Source: Thermophilibacter gallinarum (GTDB lineage Bacteria; Actinomycetota; Coriobacteriia; Coriobacteriales; Atopobiaceae). Taken from it: a stretch of DNA of 64,000 nt. Every line of letters starts with the position of its first letter. The first letter of the stretch is position 1. The translations under genes and the position numbers were made by a program. The notes under the pieces were generated by a model that saw only the letters and a program-made list of their open reading frames with translations, did no database searches and was not told the DNA's origin. This document shows positions 9,131 through 17,249 of the stretch, in pieces. The stretch is taken from positions 186,001-250,000 of the forward strand of contig NZ_JADCJZ010000002.1 of NCBI RefSeq assembly GCF_014982725.1. The letters run 5' to 3'.

Positions 9131-9143
9131 GACGCCCGACGCC

Positions 9144-10460
9144 CTATCTGAGGCGGGCCCTCACGGCATCGACCAGCTCTGCCATGGGCACCTGCACCTG
9201 CTCGTGCGTGTCCATGTCGCGGACGGTCGCGGCCTGCGCGGCCACCTCGTCGCCGCCGAGCACCACGCAGAGGCGCGCGTGCAACTTGTCGGCCTGCTTG
9301 AACTGGCTCTTGAGCGAGCGGCCCTGGTAGTCGGCCTCGGTGCGCACGCCCGCGGCGCGCAGGGCCAGGCACGCGTCGAAGGCCGCCGCACGCTCCGCCT
9401 CGCCGCCGGTCGTGGCCACGTAGACGCAGCTCGGCTCGTCGCCGCCCATCTCGACGCCCGCCGCCGCAAGCGCGAGCGCGATGCGCTCGAAGCCCACCGC
9501 GAAGCCCAGGCCCGGCGTGGGCTTGCCGCCCTCGAGCTCCACCAGGCCGTCGTAGCGACCGCCGCCGCCGATGGCGCCGACGCCCGAGCCCACGGCCTCC
9601 ACCTCGAAGACCGTGCGCGTGTAGTAGTCCAGGCCGCGCACCAGCGTGGGGTCCTCGACGTAGGCCACGCCGGCGGCGTCCAGGTAGCGCTTGACCGCGG
9701 CGTAGTGGGCGGCGCACTCCTCGCAGAGGTTGTCCGGCGCGAGCGGCGCCGCGGCCATGATCTCGCGGCAGCGGTCGTTCTTGCAGTCGAAGGCGCGCAG
9801 CGGGTTGATCTGGGCGCGCTCGAGGCAGTCCTCGCACATCTCGTCGGCGTGGTCCAGGATGAACGCGCGGACCTTCTCGCGGTAGGCGGGGCGGCACGCG
9901 GCGTCGCCCATCGAGTTGATCACGAGGCGCAGGTCCTCGCGGTCAAAGCCCAGGCGCTCGAAGTACTGCATGAGCATGATGATGCACTCGGCGTCGGCCG
10001 CCGGGTCGCTCGCGCCGAGCCACTCGACGCCCACCTGGTGGAACTGGCGCAGGCGACCCCTCTGCGGGCGCTCGCCGCGGAACATCGCCTCGGCGTACCA
10101 GAGCTTGGCCGGGGCCGCGCCCTGCGGCACGAGGTTGTTCTCCACCACGGAGCGAACGACGCCGGCCGTGCCCTCGGGGCGCATCGCCATGCGCTGGCGC
10201 GGCTTGAGGTGCGCCTCGGACCCCTTCTCCAGCAGGTCGCCGAAGAGCGCGCCGGAGACCACGCGGAACATCTCCTTGCGCACGACGTCGGTGGACTCGC
10301 CGATGCCGTGGACGAAGGTGTCCACCTGCTCGATGGCCGGCGTCTCGATCATGTCGAAGCCGTACGCGCCGAAGAGCTCGCGCGCCACGTCGACCATGCG
10401 CTGCCAGGCGCGCATGTAGCCGCCGTAGAGGTCCTCGGTCCCCTGAACCTTCTGTGCCAT
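9144..10460 (-). CDS. hisS: Histidine--tRNA ligase
   Basis: This 438-residue class II aminoacyl-tRNA synthetase charges tRNA-His. Visible features include the N-terminal VQGTEDLYGG, motif 2 around FRGERPQRGRLRQFHQ, and the histidine-binding LVRGLDYYTRTVFE and GGGGRYDGL strings, followed by a C-terminal anticodon-binding domain. The open frame continues far upstream through the next genes, but the ATG at 10460 is the start because homology begins there and AGAAGGGA lies just upstream. Its first ~140 bases of leader are shared with the divergent lipoprotein gene. Confidence 0.95.
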   Translation of the reverse strand: MAQKVQGTEDLYGGYMRAWQRMVDVARELFGAYGFDMIETPAIEQVDTFVHGIGESTDVVRKEMFRVVSGALFGDLLEKGSEAHLKPRQRMAMRPEGTAGVVRSVVENNLVPQGAAPAKLWYAEAMFRGERPQRGRLRQFHQVGVEWLGASDPAADAECIIMLMQYFERLGFDREDLRLVINSMGDAACRPAYREKVRAFILDHADEMCEDCLERAQINPLRAFDCKNDRCREIMAAAPLAPDNLCEECAAHYAAVKRYLDAAGVAYVEDPTLVRGLDYYTRTVFEVEAVGSGVGAIGGGGRYDGLVELEGGKPTPGLGFAVGFERIALALAAAGVEMGGDEPSCVYVATTGGEAERAAAFDACLALRAAGVRTEADYQGRSLKSQFKQADKLHARLCVVLGGDEVAAQAATVRDMDTHEQVQVPMAELVDAVRARLR

Positions 10461-10567
10461 CGTGCGATTCCCTTCTCGCCGTGCGCTTCTCGCGGTTTCA
10501 CAGCCGTCAAGTATACCGCGAGAGCGCCGCCGGGCGAGAAGAACGCGAGGCCGGGGGCGTGCGCTGC

Positions 10568-10573
10568 TACAAT
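10568..10573 (+). promoter_or_regulatory. Candidate -10 box of lipoprotein gene
   Basis: TACAAT at 10568-10573 lies 28 bases upstream of the lipoprotein start and is a good match to a sigma-70 type -10 element in otherwise GC-rich DNA. No convincing -35 element is seen, so this is tentative. Confidence 0.35.
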
Positions 10574-10601
10574 GACCCACAATTCGACGCCGGAGGTGGC
10601 C

Positions 10602-11864
10602 ATGCGACGCAGAAACCGTGCCCTTCTCGCCCTTGCGACCGCGCTCTGCCTGGGCGCCTCGGCCATGCTCTGCGGGTGCGGGGTCCCCGCCGACTCCCCC
10701 GCCCCCGGCCCCGAGGAGGTCTCCGCCGTCGTCGCGGAGGCGTGCCCGAACGAGGGCTACGAGCTCGTCTCCTTCGAGGAGGCGAGCGAGCTCCCGCAGC
10801 AGGTGGTCTACACGCTGCGCTCCACCGAGCGCGACCTCACGTTCACCGCGACGAGCGAGGTGTACCTCGTCGAGAGCGGGCTCTTCCCGTCCTATTACGA
10901 CACGTCCCTCAGCTGCGACTACCAGAGCGTCGTGAGGGGGCTCTACCACGACGACGTGATGGCGGCGCTCTCCGAGCGCGTGGGCGACGGGGCGGGCGGC
11001 GGCCTGGTCTTCCTGCCCGACCAGCCCTGCCTCTACGTGAGCAGCTACGAGCAGCTCGAGGAGGCCCTGCGACTGCTCGGGGAGGTCGACGCCCTCTACG
11101 AGCCGGAGCTCGCGTACAACCCCGCCGAGTGGGTCCGGGAGAACGCCTCCTGCTCGGTGGGCGTCCGCTGGTTCGACGGGACCCTCTCGGCCGATGACGG
11201 CGAGCCCGAGGGCTGGGAGCACCTCGGCGACGTGGGCCTCTACGGCGCGCTCGACGCCGAGGAGGAGCTCGACCAGCTCGCGCGCGCCTACGCGCAGCTC
11301 GTCGTCGACGGCGACGCGCCGGACGACCCGACGCTGCCGGACGGGTCCCTTGAGGCTCTTCACCGGACCGCGATCGACCGCGTCACGGTGCGCGGCGCGG
11401 AGGTACCCTTCGCGCTGGGCGAGACGAGCTTCGGCGACGCCACGAACCCCTACCAGCGCAGCCACAAATCCCATGGCGGGGGCGTCGTCGCGCGCTGGAG
11501 CGAGGAGCAGGGCTGCTACCTCGTCCGCGTCGACATGGGCGGCACGGACCCCCGGGAGGGCGGCGAGAGCGGCTCGTGGCTCGTGCAGCAGGTGGCGGGC
11601 CTCGCGGGCGGTACCTACGAGGACGGCGACGGGTACTTCGCGTGGAGCGTCGACGGCATCGACGGCCGCATGGAGTACCTCGGGTTCGAGGACGGCAGGA
11701 ACGCCGCACAGCTGGAGCTGAACGGGCAAACGACCATCGTGAGCTGCGACGCCACCGATGCCAGCATCGGCGACGCCGTGGAGATGCCCGTCGACGACTT
11801 CGCCGCGCTCTTTGGCCTCGCGGCCCGCGTCGACGAGGCGGCGGGCGTCATCGAGCTCGTCTAG
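10602..11864 (+). CDS. Putative secreted lipoprotein of unknown function
   Basis: A 420-residue protein with a basic N-terminus, hydrophobic core and a possible lipobox LCGC, giving a lipid-anchored Cys at about residue 27. The mature part is acidic. The last ~60 residues, ending DDFAALFGLAARVDEAAGVIELV split over a short strand-turn-strand pattern, resemble the copper amine oxidase N-terminal-like repeat found in many cell-surface proteins, but this is weak. The ATG at 10602 is preceded by GGAGG. Its stop codon overlaps the stop of the convergent ilvE gene in a shared CTAG, leaving no room for a terminator. I do not recognise its function. Confidence 0.8.
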   Translation: MRRRNRALLALATALCLGASAMLCGCGVPADSPAPGPEEVSAVVAEACPNEGYELVSFEEASELPQQVVYTLRSTERDLTFTATSEVYLVESGLFPSYYDTSLSCDYQSVVRGLYHDDVMAALSERVGDGAGGGLVFLPDQPCLYVSSYEQLEEALRLLGEVDALYEPELAYNPAEWVRENASCSVGVRWFDGTLSADDGEPEGWEHLGDVGLYGALDAEEELDQLARAYAQLVVDGDAPDDPTLPDGSLEALHRTAIDRVTVRGAEVPFALGETSFGDATNPYQRSHKSHGGGVVARWSEEQGCYLVRVDMGGTDPREGGESGSWLVQQVAGLAGGTYEDGDGYFAWSVDGIDGRMEYLGFEDGRNAAQLELNGQTTIVSCDATDASIGDAVEMPVDDFAALFGLAARVDEAAGVIELV

Positions 11865-12907
11865 GCGATCTTGACGACCCAGCCCTCGGGGCCCTCGATC
11901 TCGCCGGCCTGAATACCGGTGAGCGTCTCGCGGAGCTTCGCCATGACGGGGCCGACGTGCTCCATGCCGCCCTCGCCGAAGACGACCTCGGTGTCGCCGT
12001 TGACGACCTTGCCCACGGGGCTGATCACGGCCGCGGTGCCGCACATGCCGCACTCGACGAAGGCGCCGCTCGCGACCTCCTCGAACTTGACCGGGCGCTC
12101 CACCACGGTCATGCCGAGCATGTCCTGCGCCACCTGCACGAGGCTGCGGCGCGTGATGGACGGCAGGATGGAGTCCGTCGCGGACTGCGGAACCACGAGC
12201 ACGCCGTCCTTGTCGACAAACAGGAAGTTCGCGCCGCCGGACTCCTCCACGAAGGTGTGGGTCTGCGGGTCGAGGTACATGTTGTCCGCGAAGCCCTCGG
12301 CATGCGCCTGGACGCTCGGGTAGAGGGACATCGCGTAGTTGAGGCCGGCCTTGATGGCGCCGGTGCCGTGCGGCGCGGCACGGTCGTACTCGGGGACCTT
12401 GACGGCCACGGGCTTGACGCCGCCCGAGTAGTACGGGCCCACGGGCGTCACGAGGATGCGGAACTGGTACTCCTTGGCCGGCGCGACGCCGATGACCTCG
12501 CCGGTGGCCACCATGAACGGCCGCACGTAGAGCGTGGCGCCGGAGCCGAAGGGCGGCACCCACGCCTCGTTGGCCTTGACGACCATCTTGACGGCCTCGA
12601 CGAACTTGTCCTCCGGGAACGGCGGCATCACGATGCGGCGCGCGGAGTCGGCCATGCGGGAGGCGTTGAGGTCCGGGCGGAAGCAGACGATGTCGCCGTC
12701 CTTGGTGGTGTAGGCCTTGAGGCCCTCGAAGACCTCCTGGCAGTAGTGGAAGATGCCCGCGCACTCGGAGAGCGTGAGGGTGTGGTCGGTGGTGAGGCCA
12801 CCCTCCTCCCAGGCGCCGTCGCGATAGTTGCAGACGTAGCTGTAGTCGGTGGGCTGGTAGGCAAAGCCGAGGCTGCCCCAGTCGATGTCCTTCTTCTCCA
12901 CTGCCAT
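11861..12907 (-). CDS. ilvE: Branched-chain amino acid aminotransferase
   Basis: A 348-residue PLP-dependent fold-type IV transaminase that interconverts leucine, isoleucine and valine with their 2-oxo acids. It shows FHYCQEVFEGLKAY near the N-terminus, the Lys-bearing GTGAIKAGLNYA region, EESGGANFLFV, and the CGMCGTAAVISPV phosphate-binding segment typical of the larger (about 350-residue) branched-chain enzymes. The ATG at 12907 has CAGGAGGGC upstream. It converges with the lipoprotein gene and shares the four bases CTAG with it at the stop codons. Confidence 0.93.
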   Translation of the reverse strand: MAVEKKDIDWGSLGFAYQPTDYSYVCNYRDGAWEEGGLTTDHTLTLSECAGIFHYCQEVFEGLKAYTTKDGDIVCFRPDLNASRMADSARRIVMPPFPEDKFVEAVKMVVKANEAWVPPFGSGATLYVRPFMVATGEVIGVAPAKEYQFRILVTPVGPYYSGGVKPVAVKVPEYDRAAPHGTGAIKAGLNYAMSLYPSVQAHAEGFADNMYLDPQTHTFVEESGGANFLFVDKDGVLVVPQSATDSILPSITRRSLVQVAQDMLGMTVVERPVKFEEVASGAFVECGMCGTAAVISPVGKVVNGDTEVVFGEGGMEHVGPVMAKLRETLTGIQAGEIEGPEGWVVKIA

Positions 12908-13087
12908 GATTGCCCTCCTGCCGGGTTTGTGTGCTGCCGGAAACGATAAACCCATTCCGGACGAGAGGAACGACGGGTTGCGGAGGTTGTAACATTGCGC
13001 GACGCTGAGCGGCTGCGCCGCGGCGGTGCGCTCCGGCGGCGCGTCACGCGTTCCCAAAAGGGGTCGAGGCGGTTTTTTGGCTCTCCA

Positions 13088-13241
13088 GTGTCACTTTTCG
13101 CCTCGTTTGTGTGGATGAACGAGGGCGTTGAGGCGATTGCCCATAAGTTTAGAAATCTCTATCTGGGGTTTCCTCCCTTTCGGCCTCTTCGGAATCCAGC
13201 CTCTCCAGCACGAGGCACACAAATGGGGCGAAAAGTGACAC
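13088..13241. repeat. Long imperfect inverted repeat (MITE-like)
   Basis: The gap 12908-13330 holds a 154-bp element whose ends form a 26-bp inverted repeat (13088-13113 and 13216-13241) with two mismatches. The 102-bp interior is less GC-rich than neighbouring genes and has no reading frame of note. The octamer CTCTCCAG occurs next to each arm (13081-13088 and 13201-13208). It could be a small non-autonomous mobile element or a large hairpin in the leader of the next gene. Confidence 0.6.
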
Positions 13242-13330
13242 AGCAGCCCGGTTTTTCTGCCTCGCGCGCATCGCGAGCCGTGATACAACGTACGGGATAC
13301 GTTTTTCACCAAGTTGAACCGAGGGACACC

Positions 13331-14386
13331 ATGCGCATGTTCCGCAACGACTACTCCGAGGGCGCCGCGCCCGAGATCCTGGCCGCGCTCGCCGCCACCA
13401 ACGACGAGCAGACCGTCGGCTACACCGAGGGCGACCCGCACTGCGAGCGCGCTCGCGAGCTCATCCGCGCCGCGTGCGGCCGCGACGACGTGGACGTGGA
13501 GTTCTGCATCGGCGGCACCTCGGCCAACGTCATCGGCGTGACCGGGCTCCTGCGCGACTGGGAGGGCGCCGTCTGCACCAAGGACGCCCACATCAACGTC
13601 CACGAGACCGGCGCCGTCGCCGCGTGCGGCCGCACCGTGCTGCCCACCGACGACGCCGACGGCTTCCTCACCCCCGAGGCCGCCGAGCGCGTCTGGCGCT
13701 TCCAGACCTCCACGGGCCGCCACATGACGCGCCCCGGCTGCGTCTACGTCTCCAACACCACCGAGCTCGGCGGCGTGTGGGACAAGGCGCGCTTCGACGC
13801 GATCTGCGACTGGGCGGACGAGAAGGGCCTGCCCGTCTTCCTCGACGGCGCCCGCCTGGGCTCCGGCCTCACCTCCCCGGCGGCCGGAGGCCTCACGCTC
13901 GAGCACATCGCCGCACGCTGCGGCGCGTTCTACATCGGCGGCACCAAGAACGGCATGCTCTTCGGCGAGGCCATGGTCATCGCCGACCCGCGCCTGCGCG
14001 AGGCCTTCCCGTTCCTGCAGAAGGAGCGCGGCGGTCTTCTCGCCAAGGGGCGCCTCTTGGGCGTGCAGTTCGAGGCGGCGTTCGAGCAGCCGGCCGACGG
14101 CGGCGAGGCGCTCTACTGGCGCCTGGCCCGCAACGCCAACGCGTGCGCATTCCGCCTGCGCGAGGGCCTCGTGCGCCTGGGCTTCTCGCCCTACGGCGAG
14201 GCGCCCTCCAACCAGCAGTTCTTCGTGATGACGCCGGCGCAGCGCGACGCCTTCGAGGCCGCGTGCGGCTGCGAGACCTTCTACGAGCTGGGCGACGGCA
14301 ACGTGGTCGCGCGCTTCGTCTGCTCCTGGGCCACGGCCGAGAAGGACGTGGACGAGCTGCTGGCGCTTGCGGCAGAGCTCGCCTAG
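13331..14386 (+). CDS. Low-specificity threonine aldolase/beta-eliminating lyase family
   Basis: A 351-residue PLP enzyme of the aromatic amino acid beta-eliminating lyase/threonine aldolase family, which typically cleaves L-threonine or allo-threonine to glycine and acetaldehyde. Family marks are FRNDYSEGAAPEIL at the start, HINVHETGA, the FLDGARLGSGL segment with the cofactor-binding Asp, and the PLP lysine in GGTKNGML. The ATG at 13331 has CGAGGGA upstream. The substrate may differ from threonine since this subfamily is broad. Its stop overlaps the convergent HAD gene stop in a shared CTAG at 14383-14386. Confidence 0.82.
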   Translation: MRMFRNDYSEGAAPEILAALAATNDEQTVGYTEGDPHCERARELIRAACGRDDVDVEFCIGGTSANVIGVTGLLRDWEGAVCTKDAHINVHETGAVAACGRTVLPTDDADGFLTPEAAERVWRFQTSTGRHMTRPGCVYVSNTTELGGVWDKARFDAICDWADEKGLPVFLDGARLGSGLTSPAAGGLTLEHIAARCGAFYIGGTKNGMLFGEAMVIADPRLREAFPFLQKERGGLLAKGRLLGVQFEAAFEQPADGGEALYWRLARNANACAFRLREGLVRLGFSPYGEAPSNQQFFVMTPAQRDAFEAACGCETFYELGDGNVVARFVCSWATAEKDVDELLALAAELA

Positions 14387-15024
14387 AGCGCAAGCCCCAC
14401 GAACGAGTCGACGACCTCGTCGGCGGCGCTCACGTCCTGGACGATGTCGCCGCCGGTGTAGGCGACGACGTGGCAGCCGGCGGCCTTGGCCGAGCCGATG
14501 CCCGTCGGCGAGTCCTCCACGGCGACGCAGGCCCCGGGGTCCGCGCCCAGAAGCTCCATCGCGCGCAGGTACGGGTCGGGCGCGGGCTTGCGCCGCTCGA
14601 CCATGTCGCCGCAGACGATCGCGTCGAAGCGGTCCATGATCCCCAGGCGCGCCACGCCGGTGAGGATGCAGCGTGCCACCGTCATGGAGACGAGGCCCAC
14701 CTTCACGCCGCGCGCCCGCAGGCCGTCGAGAAGGTCGAGCGCCCCGGGCTCCAGCTCGAGCGGGGCCTCGGCGTAGGTGCGGTAGCAGTTGTCGCGCAGG
14801 CGCTCGTAGTCGTCGATCGTGCCGGCGACGCCGTGCCTCTCGAGGATCGGCGGGACGGTCACGCGGTCCTCCCCGCCCGTGAGCACCTCGAGCTCCGCCA
14901 TGGGCACCTCGGCGCCCATCTGCCGCAGCACGTCCTGCACCAGGCGCAGGTTCTCCACCTCGGTGTTGCAGAGCGTGCCGTCGAAGTCAAAGAGCACCGC
15001 CTCGAGGTGCCGGGGTCTCGCCAT
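14383..15024 (-). CDS. HAD-superfamily hydrolase (phosphoglucomutase-like)
   Basis: A 213-residue haloacid dehalogenase-like enzyme. Motif I is FDFDGTLCN with the nucleophilic Asp, motif II is the Ser in LVSMT, motif III Lys lies in RRKPAPDPY, and motif IV is VAVEDSPTGI. The helical cap between motifs I and II places it near beta-phosphoglucomutase and sugar-phosphate phosphatases, but the substrate cannot be read from sequence. It converges on and overlaps the preceding gene by four bases. A short imperfect stem with the AAAGGACAGCCCCTTT string (about 15049-15067) lies just upstream. Confidence 0.85.
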   Translation of the reverse strand: MARPRHLEAVLFDFDGTLCNTEVENLRLVQDVLRQMGAEVPMAELEVLTGGEDRVTVPPILERHGVAGTIDDYERLRDNCYRTYAEAPLELEPGALDLLDGLRARGVKVGLVSMTVARCILTGVARLGIMDRFDAIVCGDMVERRKPAPDPYLRAMELLGADPGACVAVEDSPTGIGSAKAAGCHVVAYTGGDIVQDVSAADEVVDSFVGLAL

Positions 15025-15067
15025 CAGGTCTCCTCACGAACGCGCGACAAAGGACAGCCCCTTTGTA

Positions 15068-16207
15068 TCACCCGGCGAGGCGCGACGCAAAGTCCGCGAG
15101 CGTGCCGGGGATGTCGATCCGCTGCGGGCACACCGCCGCGCAGCTGCCGCACCCGACGCAGGCGCCCGGGCGCTTGTCCTTAGGCAGCGTGCTCACGTAC
15201 ATGGACGGGATGAAGCCGCCGTCGCCGCCCGTCACCATGGCCTCGTTGTAGAGCTCGAGCAGCTTGGGGATGTCCAGGCCCATCGGGCAGTGGTCCGTGC
15301 AGTAGCGGCATGCCGTGCAGGGCACCGTGTGGCGGCCGAGCATGTTGCCCACCACGCGCCCCAGGGCCGCACGGTCCCTCTCGCCCAGCGGGCGCTCCTC
15401 GGAGAACGTCGCCACGTTCTGGCGCAGCTGCTCGAGGTTCGACATGCCGGAGAGCGTGACCACCACCTCAGGGATGCCCTGCACGAAGCGGAAGGCCCAG
15501 CCCGCGGGCGACTCGTCCGGGCGCGCCTCGGCGAGAATCGCGGCGTTCTCCTCCGAGAGCTGCGTCAGCTTGCCGCCGCGCACCGGCTCCATGACCCAGA
15601 CGGGGATGCCGCGCGAGCGCATCAGCTCGACCTTGCCGCGGGCGTTCTGGAACTCCCAGTCCAGGTAGTTGATCTGGAGCTGGCAGAACTCCATGTGCTC
15701 GCCGTACGCGTCGAGGAAGCGCGTGAGGCACGGCAGGTCGCCGTGCGCCGAGAAGCCCAGGTGGCGGATGCGCCCGGCCCGCCTCTGCCCCAGCAGGTAG
15801 TCGAGGATCCCGTTGGCGGGGTTGAGGTACTCGTCCACGTTCTTCTCGCACACGTTGTGGAAGAGGTAGAAGTCGAAGTGCCCGGCGCCGGTCTTGCGGA
15901 GCTGCTCCTCGAAGATCTCCTCGACCTTGCCCATGTTGGCGAGGTCGTAGCCCGGGAACTTGTCCGCCAGGAAGTAGGCGTCGCGCGGGTGGCGCGCGAG
16001 GGAGCGGCCGATCACGACCTCAGAGCGCCCGCCGTGGTAGCCCCACGCCGTGTCGAAGTAGTTCACGCCCTGAGCGAGCGCGTAGTCCACCATCTCGTCG
16101 ACGGCGGCCTGGTCGGGCTCGGTGTCGCTGCCCTCGACGCACGGCAGCCGCATCGCCCCGAACCCGAGCGTCGAAAGCCTGAGCCCCTGGAAGTCCCGAT
16201 ACAGCAT
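15068..16207 (-). CDS. Aldo/keto reductase with C-terminal 4Fe-4S domain
   Basis: A 379-residue fusion of an aldo/keto reductase barrel (about 1-270) with a dicluster ferredoxin tail. The reductase part shows GFGAMRLP, VNYFDTAWGYHGG with the catalytic-type Asp and Tyr, and LADKFPG with Lys. The tail contains CTACRYCTDHCP and CVGCGSCAAVCPQ. Proteins of this kind occur in anaerobes and probably use iron-sulfur electrons; their substrates are mostly unknown. The ATG at 16207 has GAGAGGGG upstream; in-frame codons further upstream run into a repeat element and are rejected. Confidence 0.88.
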   Translation of the reverse strand: MLYRDFQGLRLSTLGFGAMRLPCVEGSDTEPDQAAVDEMVDYALAQGVNYFDTAWGYHGGRSEVVIGRSLARHPRDAYFLADKFPGYDLANMGKVEEIFEEQLRKTGAGHFDFYLFHNVCEKNVDEYLNPANGILDYLLGQRRAGRIRHLGFSAHGDLPCLTRFLDAYGEHMEFCQLQINYLDWEFQNARGKVELMRSRGIPVWVMEPVRGGKLTQLSEENAAILAEARPDESPAGWAFRFVQGIPEVVVTLSGMSNLEQLRQNVATFSEERPLGERDRAALGRVVGNMLGRHTVPCTACRYCTDHCPMGLDIPKLLELYNEAMVTGGDGGFIPSMYVSTLPKDKRPGACVGCGSCAAVCPQRIDIPGTLADFASRLAG

Positions 16208-16264
16208 GGCATCCCCTCTCCACAAGCAACGCCCCGTCACTTGCAAGTATACCGCGCCCCCCTC

Positions 16265-16376
16265 TTCCGGGTATGTACGAAGTTGCACCCTTGATGTTTT
16301 TCTCGCCAACCATTCTGCCTGCGGAAACACAATCTCAAGGCACCATATTAATTTTCCAACTTCGTACACACCCGGA
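16265..16376 (-). repeat. Terminal-inverted-repeat element, copy 1
   Basis: One of three copies of a ~112-bp element in the window (others at 24987-25099 and 28011-28121). The ends (16265-16287 and 16356-16376) are inverted repeats with the core GGGTGTGTACGAAGTTG. This copy is inverted relative to the other two. Read on the minus strand, the interior keeps ATTAATA and GGCGAGAAAAACATCAAG blocks that recur in the other copies. There is no coding capacity, which suggests a MITE-like element or a structured RNA. Confidence 0.75.
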
Positions 16377-16448
16377 GGGGAAGCGAGTGGCCCACCAAGA
16401 GGAGAAGCACCTCAGCCCCCTCTCGGGTAAGAGAGGCCATCGACGCGA

Positions 16449-16534
16449 GCCGCCCCGGCAGCCTCCCGACCTTCTAAGCAGGATCTTCCGCGAAGCGCAG
16501 TCCTGCGTGAAGGTCGGGAGGCTGCCGGGGCGGC
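16449..16534. terminator. Long-stem hairpin with conserved 34-nt loop, copy A
   Basis: A perfect 26-bp stem (16449-16474 with 16509-16534) encloses a 34-nt loop (16475-16508). The loop is identical to the loop of the hairpin at 28155-28224 although the stems differ completely. The loop itself contains GCAGGA and TCCTGC, which can pair. It lies just downstream of the pit-DUF47 operon on the minus strand and may terminate it. Confidence 0.75.
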
Positions 16535-16558
16535 CCCACGAGCGAGAGGTTCTTCTCG

Positions 16559-17185
16559 CTAGGCGTCCTTCATGATGATGTCGCGCACGATGCCGGAGAC
16601 GCGGTCGCACGCGTCGAGGCAGAGCTCCATGCGGTCGAAGATGCGCAGCCAGGTGACCGCGTACTTGCCGGAGGCGTCCTCCTCGTCGGAGAAGAGGCGA
16701 CGCAGCGCCTTCTGGTAGACGGTGTCGCCCTCGTCCTCCACGGTGCCGATCTCGATGGCCTTGTCGAGCACCACGCGGTCCTTCTTGTAGTCGGGCAGGT
16801 GGTTGATCATCTCCTGCATCTCGTGGACGGCGTGGAGCGTGAGCTCGGAGATCTGCTTGGCCTCGATGCGCAGGTCGCCGATGTTGAAGAGGTCGAGGCG
16901 CACCGCGACGCCGTACATGGAGTCCACGACGTCGTCCATGGCGAGCGCCAGGCTGGAGATGTCCTCGCGGTCGATCGGCGTGATGAAGGAGGTGTAGAGC
17001 TTGGCCATGATGGACTTCACGCGCTCGTCGCAGGTGGACTCGTAGACCTTCATCTGCGGGATCGAGCTCATGGACTCGGGGAACTCGCAGATGATCTTGT
17101 GGTACTCGTCCGCCGCCTCGACGATGAGGGCTGCGAACTCCTTGAGCATGGTGTAGAACTCGTCTTCCTTCTTGATGCGGGGCAT
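16559..17185 (-). CDS. DUF47 family PhoU-like phosphate transport partner
   Basis: A 208-residue all-helical protein of the DUF47/PhoU-like family, which usually sits beside Pit-type phosphate transporters and is thought to regulate or assist them. It contains the typical FYTMLKEFAALIVEAADEY start and a run of long helices, with acidic metal-binding type residues such as IDREDISSLALAMDDVVD. It follows the pit gene by 64 bases on the same strand and is preceded by AAAGGAG. The order here is transporter first, partner second, the reverse of many genomes. Confidence 0.88.
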   Translation of the reverse strand: MPRIKKEDEFYTMLKEFAALIVEAADEYHKIICEFPESMSSIPQMKVYESTCDERVKSIMAKLYTSFITPIDREDISSLALAMDDVVDSMYGVAVRLDLFNIGDLRIEAKQISELTLHAVHEMQEMINHLPDYKKDRVVLDKAIEIGTVEDEGDTVYQKALRRLFSDEEDASGKYAVTWLRIFDRMELCLDACDRVSGIVRDIIMKDA

Positions 17186-17249
17186 GGTGACTCCTTTTCG
17201 TTGACGGACGCGCTGGCGAGAAGAACGTGCGGTCGGGACTCGGTCGGGA

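Noticed and set aside
9144-12995. One very long frame joining hisS with the region upstream
   Set aside because: HisRS homology starts at 10460 with a ribosome-binding site; the extension runs antisense to the lipoprotein gene and ilvE in another frame.
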